Source: UBA953 sp039797095
GTDB lineage: Bacteria; Verrucomicrobiota; Verrucomicrobiia; Opitutales; UBA953
Reading direction: 5' to 3'
Assembly: GCA_039797095.1 (NCBI GenBank)
Contig: JBDKIN010000202.1
Span: 1 to 64,000, forward strand
Length of the DNA: 64,000 bases
The notes below the pieces were generated by a model. The model searched no databases, was not told the origin of the DNA, and saw only the letters and a list, made by a program, of their open reading frames with translations. Of the stretch, positions 25,586 to 33,077 are shown piece after piece (positions within the stretch are counted from its first letter, which is position 1; every line of letters starts with the position of its first letter). The translations under genes were made by a program, and so were the position numbers.

Positions 25586-25954
25586 ATGGAAGGCGCGCTC
25601 ATCTTGAAGGTGCTCCTGGCCGCCGGCGGTTTCGCCGTGTGGGCCTATCAGCAGCTGAAGGCGAAGGCCGAGCAGCCGGCGCCGACGGCCATGGCCGCGC
25701 CGCCGCCCATCCCGCGCCGCGTGCGCAAGCCGCGCGTCGCGACCAAGCCTGCCGCGAAAGCATCCGAAGAATCCGCCGAAGGTCCGGCGCGTCCGGCGGC
25801 CACGCCGCATCTCGACGCGTCGGACCTCGTGGTCACCCGTCCGGCCCGCGCGCTTTCCCGTTCGCAGTTCCGCGGCGCGGCCGCGCTGCGCCAGGCGATC
25901 GTCGCCCGCGAGGTGCTCGGTCCGCCCCTCTGCCTCCGCCCGCCGCGCTTCTGA
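25586..25954 (+). CDS. Small membrane-anchored protein of unknown function
   Basis: This is a 122-residue protein that starts 2 bases after the floA stop codon. It has one N-terminal hydrophobic helix (ILKVLLAAGGFAVWAYQQL), then a basic Ala/Pro-rich segment and a short C-terminal block, LSRSQFRGAAALRQAIVAREVLG, that looks helical and could be a protein-interaction region. No family is recognised. Its tight linkage to nfeD and floA suggests a partner of the flotillin complex; this is inference from position only. Confidence 0.65.
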   Translation: MEGALILKVLLAAGGFAVWAYQQLKAKAEQPAPTAMAAPPPIPRRVRKPRVATKPAAKASEESAEGPARPAATPHLDASDLVVTRPARALSRSQFRGAAALRQAIVAREVLGPPLCLRPPRF

Positions 25955-26767
25955 TCAGCGGCGCGGCGCGAAAAGCCGGGCGGCCAGATAAGGCAGCGCG
26001 CAGCACAGCACGATGCCGGCGCCCGACGGCACCGCCGGCAGGTAATACGAAAGATACAGGCCGGCGACGCCGCCCGCGAGCGCGCAGCCGACGCCCCAGG
26101 CCATGACTTGCGGGACCGTGCGGCCGAGCAGGACGCCCGTCGCCGCCGGGATCACGAAGAGCGCCGTGGTCAGGAGCGCGCCGACGAGGCTCACGCAAGA
26201 CACCGCGCCGAGCGCGACGAGCGCGAGCAGCACGACGCGCATGAGGCCGGGACGCGCGCCGAGCAGCGACGCGTATTCTTCGTCGAAGGAGGCCAGCTCC
26301 AGTTCCTTGTGCAGGACGCGCAGGCCGAAGAGCACCGCGACCGTGGTCGCCGCGATCACCTTGAGGTCGTCCGCGCCGACCGCTACCACGCTGCCGAACA
26401 GCAGCCCGGCGAAGTCGCGCCACGAGTTCGCCTGCTGCATGAGCGCGACGCCCGCCGCGAACATCACCGAAAGCATCACGCCGATGGCGCTGTCCTCGCT
26501 GGCGCCCTTGCGCGCCGCGAGCCAGGCCGCGCCGCCCGCCGTGAGCAGGGCGGCCGCAAGCGCGCCGAGGTAGGGCGAGAAGCCGAGCAGCAGGGCGCCG
26601 ACCACGCCGGGCAGGATGGAGTGGGTGAGGGCGGTGCTGACGAACGCCATGCGGCGCAGCACCACGTAGGCGCCGAGGCAGGCGCATGTCACGCCGCCGA
26701 GGGCGACGGCGAGGAGCGCCCGCACGAAGAAGGGTTCCGACAGCGGCTCGAGCAGGAGATCAGGCAT
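25955..26767 (-). CDS. Metal (Zn/Mn) ABC transporter permease
   Basis: This is a 270-residue inner-membrane permease of the ABC-3 (ZnuB/MntB) family with about eight transmembrane segments. Typical blocks are ALLAVALGGVTCACLGAYVVLRRMAFVS and LTHSILPGVVGALLLG, with DDLKVIAATT and VGALLTTALFVIPAATG later. I chose the start at 26767 (MPDLLLEPLSEPF), which overlaps the ATPase gene by 8 bases; the longer frame lies inside that gene. It forms an uptake system with the two upstream genes. Confidence 0.9.
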   Translation of the reverse strand: MPDLLLEPLSEPFFVRALLAVALGGVTCACLGAYVVLRRMAFVSTALTHSILPGVVGALLLGFSPYLGALAAALLTAGGAAWLAARKGASEDSAIGVMLSVMFAAGVALMQQANSWRDFAGLLFGSVVAVGADDLKVIAATTVAVLFGLRVLHKELELASFDEEYASLLGARPGLMRVVLLALVALGAVSCVSLVGALLTTALFVIPAATGVLLGRTVPQVMAWGVGCALAGGVAGLYLSYYLPAVPSGAGIVLCCALPYLAARLFAPRR

Positions 26768-27545
26768 GGCGGTGGTCGTGGCCCGAGCAGGCGTGCTTCG
26801 TGCGCACGGCGCCGTCGCGCAGTTCGAGGATGCGGTCGAAGCGGGCGAGGTCGGCCGGGTCATGCGTGGCCATCAGGACCGTGAAGGCGTGGCCTTGGTC
26901 GAAGAGGAAGCGTTCGATGATCTCGCGGCTCGCGGCATCGAGCGCGGCGTACGGTTCGTCGAGCAGCAGCACCTCGGCGCCCTGCACGAAGGCGCGGGCG
27001 ATGAGCGCGCGTTGCAGCTGGCCGCCGGAAAGCGCGTGCACCGGGCGGTCGGCCAGTTCCGTCAGGCCCAGCTGCGCGAGGGCCCGGTCGACGGCTGCCT
27101 CGCCGTGGCGGCATTCCTCGAACCAGCCGTGGTGGGCGTACGTGCCCATCTGCACCAGGCGGCGGAGCCTCAGGGGAAAGCCTTCCGTCAGTTGAGGGCG
27201 TTGCGAGAGATAGGCGATCCGGCTGCGACCCAGCGCGGGCGGCGCGCCGGCGACGAGGACTTCGCCGGCTTGCGGCGGGACGAGTCCGGCCAGGACGCGG
27301 AGGAGGGTGGATTTGCCGGAGCCGTTGGGACCGATCAGGGCCGTGCGGCATCCGCAGGGGATGGAGAAATCGGCCTCACGGAATGCTGGCGGGCCATCGG
27401 CGCGGGCGCCGGCTGACAGGCCGCGGGCGACGACCGCTTCACCGGCGCAGTCCTGCTTGTCCGGGCGGGAGTAGGGGAGCGTGGGCAGGAACGCGAAGGC
27501 CGCGTCGCCGACCTGCTGGGTGAGCCGTCGCCAGAACGGGGTCAT
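26760..27545 (-). CDS. Metal (Zn/Mn) ABC transporter ATP-binding protein
   Basis: This is a 261-residue ATPase. Walker A is GPNGSGKST, the signature is LSGGQLQRA, and Walker B is LLLDEPYAALD, followed by the H-loop ATHDP. An N-terminal extension of about 40 residues precedes the nucleotide-binding domain. It energises uptake with the permease (8-base overlap) and the binding protein (4-base overlap), so the three genes are translationally coupled. Confidence 0.93.
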   Translation of the reverse strand: MTPFWRRLTQQVGDAAFAFLPTLPYSRPDKQDCAGEAVVARGLSAGARADGPPAFREADFSIPCGCRTALIGPNGSGKSTLLRVLAGLVPPQAGEVLVAGAPPALGRSRIAYLSQRPQLTEGFPLRLRRLVQMGTYAHHGWFEECRHGEAAVDRALAQLGLTELADRPVHALSGGQLQRALIARAFVQGAEVLLLDEPYAALDAASREIIERFLFDQGHAFTVLMATHDPADLARFDRILELRDGAVRTKHACSGHDHRHA

Positions 27546-28432
27546 CGGGTGGATAGGGCCTCATGGAGGCGGCGGCCATTAAGGAGCATCATGCCGGTCC
27601 AACTGTCACCCGGGCGGCCCGCTGCTTCAAGGTATTCGAAGGAAAGGCTCAGCGGGGGAGGGATTCCGGCGTCTTCGGCCAGGCGTCGGGCGAATATGTC
27701 GCTTTGTCCAGCGTCGGTGACGATGACCCGGATACCCTCGCGCCGGATAAGGGCCAGGAGTTCGGAGAAGTGGCGGGCCGAGGGGTCGGCCGATTCGGCG
27801 GAACTGCTCGCGAGGATCGTACGGGCGATCCGCAGTCCATAGGTTTCGGCGAAGTGTCCGAGGTTGGCATGCTGGGTCACCAGACTGCGCCGATTCGTCG
27901 GTAAGGTCGCGAACAGCCGGCGGAGCTCCTGATCCACGCGCTCGACCTCTTTAACATACTGATTATAAGATATTTCTATTAATTCAGCTGAGCCGACGGT
28001 TCCGAGACGAGTCGCGAGGGCGCGGGTCATTTTCGTTACCTCGGCCGGGTCCGTCCAGGCGTGAGGATCCGAGCCGTGGGCATGGCCTAGGTGGTCGCCC
28101 TTGCGGTCATCGAACAGCCAGAGCAAGCGAGGGGTACGGTCGTTGGCTTTGGCCCAGGCTTCCAGCCAAGGCTCAAGCGTGGGGCTCATGCCGACGATCA
28201 GGCTGGCCCGACGGAGGTCGCGGGCATTCCGGGCGCTCAGTTGGTAGCCGTGGGTTTCGCTATGGGAAGGGACAAGATTAACCTGCTCAAATTGTTTACC
28301 TCCAATGACTTGTACCCAGTCAGCGACGATCGTGAAGCTGGTAACGACCAAAGGCTTGGCCGGCTCGGCGGCGTCGGCGAACGCCGCCGCCGATAGCAGC
28401 ACGAAGCAAAGGATGAAGCGGAGGAGGCGCAC
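27542..28432 (-). CDS. Metal ABC transporter substrate-binding protein (ZnuA/TroA family)
   Basis: This is a 296-residue periplasmic binding protein with a signal peptide (MRLLRFILCFVLLSAAAFADA). TroA/ZnuA landmarks are VTSFTIVADWVQVIGG, the first His in SETHGYQLSARNARDL, a His-containing loop DHLGHAHGSDPHAW, and LVTQHANLGHFAETYGL. The fourth ligand position, usually Asp in a DPLG-like motif near the C-terminus, is not evident. The short His loop favours zinc over manganese, but this is inference. It is the first gene of the operon and is divergent from the pilus-like locus. Confidence 0.85.
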   Translation of the reverse strand: MRLLRFILCFVLLSAAAFADAAEPAKPLVVTSFTIVADWVQVIGGKQFEQVNLVPSHSETHGYQLSARNARDLRRASLIVGMSPTLEPWLEAWAKANDRTPRLLWLFDDRKGDHLGHAHGSDPHAWTDPAEVTKMTRALATRLGTVGSAELIEISYNQYVKEVERVDQELRRLFATLPTNRRSLVTQHANLGHFAETYGLRIARTILASSSAESADPSARHFSELLALIRREGIRVIVTDAGQSDIFARRLAEDAGIPPPLSLSFEYLEAAGRPGDSWTGMMLLNGRRLHEALSTR

Positions 28433-28472
28433 GCAAAAAACGATGCTTCAGGCTTAGGGTTTAGACGCAAGA

Positions 28473-28516
28473 TTTTTGCATTAAACAATTGTTCCCGATG
28501 TGCCTGTTTTTGCATT
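28473..28516. promoter_or_regulatory. Repeats and palindrome in the metal-transporter/pilus-locus spacer
   Basis: The direct repeats TTTTTGCATT at 28473-28482 and 28507-28516 flank the palindrome AACAATTGTT at 28484-28493. The site lies in the 122-base AT-richer spacer between the divergent metal importer operon and the pilus-like locus. A Zur/Mur-type repressor site for the importer is plausible but the sequence does not match a consensus I know. Confidence 0.4.
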
Positions 28517-28554
28517 TGCCTCCCGCATCGGCGAAAGACACATTGCCCCTTCCC

Positions 28555-29277
28555 ATGCCCCAAGTACGTGCTGTTTTTGCCAGCCTAATGGCGTTCTGCT
28601 TGCCCGTAGCCGGTCTCCTCGCCCAGGCGGGAAAGGCCGATGCCAACGCGGGCAAAAGCGCCGTCAACGTGCGTTCGGTCCACTTCGATCCGGTCAAACT
28701 CGGCGGTCAGCAGAATCCTTGGATCCGGACGCAGGTCGAACTCCACGCGAATTTCAATCCGGATGCCAAGGCCGCTCCGGAGGCTGAAGCCGGCCCGAAG
28801 AAGCCCGTCAATAAGGGCTGGGTGGACAAGGTGAAGGTGACCCTGACCCTCATCTTCAAGCCGATCGGCACCACGACCGCCGAGGAGTTCGCTTATTATC
28901 GTTCCTCCGCGACGGTGCTGACCATGGAGGTGAACACCGATCGCTCCGTTTATTTCTACCTGCCGGGCGATATCATCAAGCGCGACCGCCTGAAGATGCA
29001 GCCCGACTACTACTACGTCCAAGTGGAGGTCGCCGGCAGCGAACAGCCTCTCTTCTCCGAGAACGGTCGCCCGGTCGCGGACATGGGCAATGCTTTGCAC
29101 AAGTTTTTCCTCGATAAGAAGAACTTCGACCTAGCCCGCCCCCAGGCTGACCGTGCCGTCTCCGCCACTTCCGGCATGCTTCGCCCCCATTACCTCGTCC
29201 CCGCCGCTTTCTACGACAGCCTGCCCCAAGGTTCGCCGCAGCCGGAATTCATCCGGGAAGACTCCGGGTCGCGCTAA
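28555..29277 (+). CDS. Exported protein, first gene of pilus-like locus (Amuc_1102 position)
   Basis: This is a 240-residue protein with an N-terminal signal or anchor (MPQVRAVFASLMAFCLPVAGLLAQA) and a single beta-rich domain holding VNVRSVHFDPVKLGG, WIRTQVELHANFNP and YYRSSATVLTMEV. By order and character it occupies the place of Amuc_1102 in the Akkermansia type IV pilus-like locus. I assign this by context, not by a sequence alignment. I chose the ATG at 28555 rather than an upstream TTG because it gives the signal sequence directly. It is followed after 21 bases by the PilM-like gene. Confidence 0.7.
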   Translation: MPQVRAVFASLMAFCLPVAGLLAQAGKADANAGKSAVNVRSVHFDPVKLGGQQNPWIRTQVELHANFNPDAKAAPEAEAGPKKPVNKGWVDKVKVTLTLIFKPIGTTTAEEFAYYRSSATVLTMEVNTDRSVYFYLPGDIIKRDRLKMQPDYYYVQVEVAGSEQPLFSENGRPVADMGNALHKFFLDKKNFDLARPQADRAVSATSGMLRPHYLVPAAFYDSLPQGSPQPEFIREDSGSR

Positions 29278-29298
29278 TCCCTCCCCACTCTTTCCCGT

Positions 29299-31002
29299 AT
29301 GAGCCAGAAGAAGGCCACCATCGTCAATCTCGCCGCGTCTAACGTCTCGGTCTCGCAGTTCTCCGCCGCCGCCGGCACGCTCGTCCTCGAGCAGTTCTAC
29401 GTCGAAGAGATCGCCCCCGGCCTGACCGGCGACGAAGAGTGGTTGAACGCGGCTATCGCCGCGCTCGCCAACCTGGTCAACCAGCACGGACTCAAGGGCC
29501 GCGTCACCGTCATCGCCCCGGCTTTCCTGCTCCTCCAGAAGCCGCTCAAGGTCGCGCAGGTCGAGAAGGCCAAGCAGGCTCAGATCGTCGCCTTCGAGGC
29601 CCAGAACGCCATCCCCTATCCGCTCAACGAAGTCATCTGGGACAGCCAGCTCATGGCTTCCGACGGCGTCGAAGCCGAAGTCCTGCTCTTCGCCCTGCGT
29701 ACCGAAGTCGCCACGCGTATCGCGAACTTGGTGACGTCGACCGGCCTCCGGCCCATGTCGATCCAGGCGGCGCCTCTCCTCGACAGCCAGGCCTTCCGCC
29801 TCGGCGGCGGTTCGGCCGCCGAAGAAGTCCTCATCGTCAACGTCGGCGCCCGCTCCACCACGCTCAGCTTCGTCGGTCCGAGCGGCGTCAACATCCAGAC
29901 CGCCACGAACATGGGCGGCAACCTGCTCACGCAGGGCATCTCGGATAACACCGGCCAGCCTTTCGCCACCTCCGAGGCCATCAAGGTAGGTTACTTCTCC
30001 GGCGTCCTCCAGCTCGCCGAGTCCGACCCGCAGGTCGCCGTCCTGCAGGCCAACGCGCAGACCTTCATCCGTCGCCTGGCGCAGGACATCAATCGCCGCC
30101 TCATCAACGTCCGCCGCGGCGCCAACGGCCGTCAGCCGGCCCGCATCCTCATCACCGGCCGCGGTTCGCAGGTCCCCGGCCTCGCCGAACAGCTCTGCGA
30201 GACCCTCCGTCTCGGCGTCGAGCCTTTCGATCCTTCTTCCGTCATCACCCCGGGCGAAGGCATCACCGCCGACCAGCTCCAGCGCGCGAAGCATCAGATC
30301 ACCGAGGTCATCGGCGAGGCCGCCCGCCTCGTGCTGCCTCAGCCCAGCGGCGTCAACCTCATCCCGCGCGACATCGCCGCCCAGCAGGCCTTCGACGCCC
30401 GCAAGCCGCGCCTGCTCGCCGCCGCCGCGCTCGCCGCCGCCGCTCCTTTCTGCGTCTGGCTGGCCCTTGCTTCCTCCGAAGGCTGGAACAAGCAGCAGAT
30501 CGACGAAGTCCAGAAGCGCCAGACCGAGCTCGCCGGCCGCCGCTCCTCCATCGAAGAATCCCGGAAGCAGGCCGCTGACCTCGCCGCCAAGTGCAAGGAA
30601 CTCGAGCACGTCATCCTCAACCGTTCCAACTGGCCGGCCTTCCTCGGCGACCTCCAGGCCCGCGTCGGGACCTGCAAGAACACCTGGATCGAGGACCTCC
30701 ACGTGAAGTATGAGACGCTCCCGTCGGCTCCGGCCACGGACGGGCAGCCGCCGGCTCCCCCTGTCGTCGTCACCAAGGTCGTCCTTTCCGTCCGCTTCCT
30801 GTTCACCGAGGTGCCGCTCGATGAGAAGCGTTATCGCTCCGCCCCCGAGAAGGTGCACATCTCCCGGCTGGTCGAGGCCCTGCGCAAGTCGCCTTACGTG
30901 ACCAATATCCCCGAGAACGAGATCAGCGTCACGGACCAGAACACCATCCGGACCCCGAAGGCCACCCTCTCCCTCGTCATCCAAAAGGAAAAGGCCCTCT
31001 AA
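29299..31002 (+). CDS. pilM: PilM-like ATPase with PilN-like C-terminal region (Amuc_1101-like)
   Basis: This is a 567-residue protein. Residues 1 to about 370 form an actin-like PilM domain (IVNLAASNVSVSQF, QIVAFEAQNAIPYPLNEV, VNVGARSTTLSFV, ILITGRGSQVPGLAEQL). A single transmembrane helix follows at about 375-395 (LAAAALAAAAPFCVWLALAS), then a coiled-coil and a periplasmic domain of about 150 residues. PilM is normally cytoplasmic and binds the tail of the separate membrane protein PilN. Here the PilN-like helix and periplasmic part are on the same chain. It should link the cytoplasmic ring to the secretin. Confidence 0.85.
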   Translation: MSQKKATIVNLAASNVSVSQFSAAAGTLVLEQFYVEEIAPGLTGDEEWLNAAIAALANLVNQHGLKGRVTVIAPAFLLLQKPLKVAQVEKAKQAQIVAFEAQNAIPYPLNEVIWDSQLMASDGVEAEVLLFALRTEVATRIANLVTSTGLRPMSIQAAPLLDSQAFRLGGGSAAEEVLIVNVGARSTTLSFVGPSGVNIQTATNMGGNLLTQGISDNTGQPFATSEAIKVGYFSGVLQLAESDPQVAVLQANAQTFIRRLAQDINRRLINVRRGANGRQPARILITGRGSQVPGLAEQLCETLRLGVEPFDPSSVITPGEGITADQLQRAKHQITEVIGEAARLVLPQPSGVNLIPRDIAAQQAFDARKPRLLAAAALAAAAPFCVWLALASSEGWNKQQIDEVQKRQTELAGRRSSIEESRKQAADLAAKCKELEHVILNRSNWPAFLGDLQARVGTCKNTWIEDLHVKYETLPSAPATDGQPPAPPVVVTKVVLSVRFLFTEVPLDEKRYRSAPEKVHISRLVEALRKSPYVTNIPENEISVTDQNTIRTPKATLSLVIQKEKAL

Positions 31003-31006
31003 GACC

Positions 31007-32113
31007 ATGAACGCTTTCAAGAAGAATCTTGGTTTCAACCTCGGACTCATCGTCCTCGGCGGGGCTTTCCTCGCCGGGCTCGTCATGGCTTACCTCGCTT
31101 ACAGCGGTGGCGTCGAGACCTCCGAGTCCCTGCGTCGCAGCACCAACATCGAGGCGGCCCTCTTGGGCGGCCACTCCTTCGGTCCCGGCGAACCGGCGGT
31201 TTCCCTCAACGACGACAACGTCAAGGCCGCCCAGGCCGACGTCGCCGAGCTCACCAAGCACCGTGACAACCTCCGGGCCGCGATCGCGGGCAATCCTGAC
31301 CTGGCCATTTCCGGCCGGCCGACCGCCAATGGCACCGAGCTCAGCGCCTTGCTGCGCGAGTCGGTCGACGGCTGGCGCAAGCAGGCGGCCGACCAAGGCG
31401 TGAAGCTGGCGCCCAACGAGCCGACCACCTTCGGCTTCCACCGCTATTACCAGAATCCCGGCACCGGACCTAAGCGCGATTTCCAGAAGGTCGACCAGCA
31501 GCGCCAGATCATCGATTTCCTCGTCCGTCAGCTCATCGAATCCCGTCCGGCCAGCTCGCCGCTGCTGATCGAGTCCGTCGACCGCGAACCCATCGAGACG
31601 TTCGTCCTCATCCCGGAAGGCCGCCCTGGCGCCGGCACCTATGGTCCGGACAGCGAAGTCACCCGCAACGAAGTCGATGAGTTCAAGCCGGTCCGCACCC
31701 TCGCCCGCCCGGGCCTCGTCGATGCCCTGTCGTTCCGCGTCCGCTTCGTCGGACACACCGCGACCCTGCGCACCTTCGTCAACAAGATCCGCAACTCCGG
31801 CCGTCCGGTCGCGGTGACTTCCATCGACGTCGGTACCACGACCCCGGAGTTCGAGAAACTCATGGGTGCTCCCGCCGTGGCCGCCCCGGCCGCCGCTGCC
31901 GCCCCGGCCGCCGCCGGCGCCGCGACGCTCTCGTTCTTCGAACAGGCTCCCGCCGCTGCGGCCACTCCGGCCGCCGCCACCACCGCCTCTCCGGATGAGC
32001 GCCGTGTCACGGTCGTCCAGCGTAAGCTCTCGGCTTTCGTGGTCCAGATCGACTACCTCTCGCTCCCCGAGGAGAAGGCTCCCGCCGGCACCGAAGGCGA
32101 ACCCAAGAAATAA
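31007..32113 (+). CDS. Amuc_1100-like pilus-locus membrane protein
   Basis: This is a 368-residue single-pass protein. The N-terminal helix is GFNLGLIVLGGAFLAGLVMAYL, followed by a coiled-coil (DNVKAAQADVAELTKHRD) and a mixed alpha/beta region. That region has TTFGFHRYYQNPGTG, a long helix (VDQQRQIIDFLVRQLIES) and FRVRFVGHTATLRTFVNKI. These correspond by eye to the WLGFQVY, INSLVNKLAE and IAFQGDRESVLKAM segments I remember in Akkermansia Amuc_1100, the surface protein reported to signal through TLR2. An Ala/Pro-rich insertion lies at about 288-330. The PilO-like role is inferred. Confidence 0.8.
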   Translation: MNAFKKNLGFNLGLIVLGGAFLAGLVMAYLAYSGGVETSESLRRSTNIEAALLGGHSFGPGEPAVSLNDDNVKAAQADVAELTKHRDNLRAAIAGNPDLAISGRPTANGTELSALLRESVDGWRKQAADQGVKLAPNEPTTFGFHRYYQNPGTGPKRDFQKVDQQRQIIDFLVRQLIESRPASSPLLIESVDREPIETFVLIPEGRPGAGTYGPDSEVTRNEVDEFKPVRTLARPGLVDALSFRVRFVGHTATLRTFVNKIRNSGRPVAVTSIDVGTTTPEFEKLMGAPAVAAPAAAAAPAAAGAATLSFFEQAPAAAATPAAATTASPDERRVTVVQRKLSAFVVQIDYLSLPEEKAPAGTEGEPKK

Positions 32114-32125
32114 AGCACTCCGGTC

Positions 32126-33058
32126 ATGAATTCCCGCAAGGACATCCTTCTCGTCTCCCTCGGCGCGCTCTTGTTCGCCGCCGGTCTCGCCGTCTACCTC
32201 AATCCGGGACTGATCGCTCCGCCCGTGCCCGACGAGGACGGCAAGACCGCCATCCTCAACAATCTCCGCCAGGCTCCGCCCGCCGGAGGCGCCTACGCCG
32301 GCACCCCTCGCGCTTCGCTCGAAGATAACGTCAAGGACTGGCTGAGCCCCGAAGAAGACGAAGACAACTGGGACTACGATCTTTTCACCGCCATCGACGT
32401 GGCCTGGGATCCTGCGACCAAGGAATACGTCCCGCGCAGCCGCAAGGCGGACGTCCTGCCGCCGTTCGGCGTGGAACTCGTCTCCGTCGGCTACCCCACT
32501 TACACCTTCATGCTCAGTTCCTCCTCGCTGCCGCCGAGCCGCAAGGAAGAAGACCGTCTCTTCTCCCTGAAGAACGTTAAGACCAACCGTTACCTCGACG
32601 ACTGTAAGTTGAATACCCCGATCCCCGACGCCCCTTATCTTACCCTGAAGTCCTACCGGGTCGAGAAGGGCAAAGACGCCGACGGGTTCCCTTACGTCCG
32701 CAACATCCTGACGGTCGATGACCGGCAATTTGGACAGATCGTCGAAATCGACGACGAGAAGCCCCTCGAGTTCAAGAAACGCGTCGACATCATCCTTCGC
32801 TCCACCGACGACCCCTCCTGGGCCCAGAACCTCCATCAGGTTGGGGATAAGTTTGAGCTCAACGGAGCCACCTTCGTGGTCAAAGGCATTGACTTGCCGA
32901 CCAAGAGCGTGACTTTTGAGAAGACCATCGTCCTCAACCCCAAGAGGCCCAGTAAGAAGACTTTCGACCAGCAGACGCTGGTCGTCCCGGCGCCCCCGCC
33001 CCCCGTCCCTAAGACCAAGCCCGCCGCCCCTGCGTCGAGCGCTCCCACCACCAAATAA
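32126..33058 (+). CDS. Pilus-locus membrane protein (Amuc_1099 position)
   Basis: This is a 310-residue protein with one N-terminal transmembrane helix (DILLVSLGALLFAAGLAVYL) and a periplasmic part with two similar-looking beta modules. The first is around PPFGVELVSVGYPTYTFMLSS and LFSLKNVKTNRYL, and the second around DKFELNGATFVVKGIDL. It ends in a Pro/Ala-rich tail. It occupies the position of Amuc_1099, probably as a PilP-like or pilotin-like link to the secretin; this is inferred from order only. It lies 12 bases after the Amuc_1100-like gene and 19 bases before the secretin gene. Confidence 0.75.
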   Translation: MNSRKDILLVSLGALLFAAGLAVYLNPGLIAPPVPDEDGKTAILNNLRQAPPAGGAYAGTPRASLEDNVKDWLSPEEDEDNWDYDLFTAIDVAWDPATKEYVPRSRKADVLPPFGVELVSVGYPTYTFMLSSSSLPPSRKEEDRLFSLKNVKTNRYLDDCKLNTPIPDAPYLTLKSYRVEKGKDADGFPYVRNILTVDDRQFGQIVEIDDEKPLEFKKRVDIILRSTDDPSWAQNLHQVGDKFELNGATFVVKGIDLPTKSVTFEKTIVLNPKRPSKKTFDQQTLVVPAPPPPVPKTKPAAPASSAPTTK

Positions 33059-33077
33059 TTTTCAAAGCCCCCCACTC

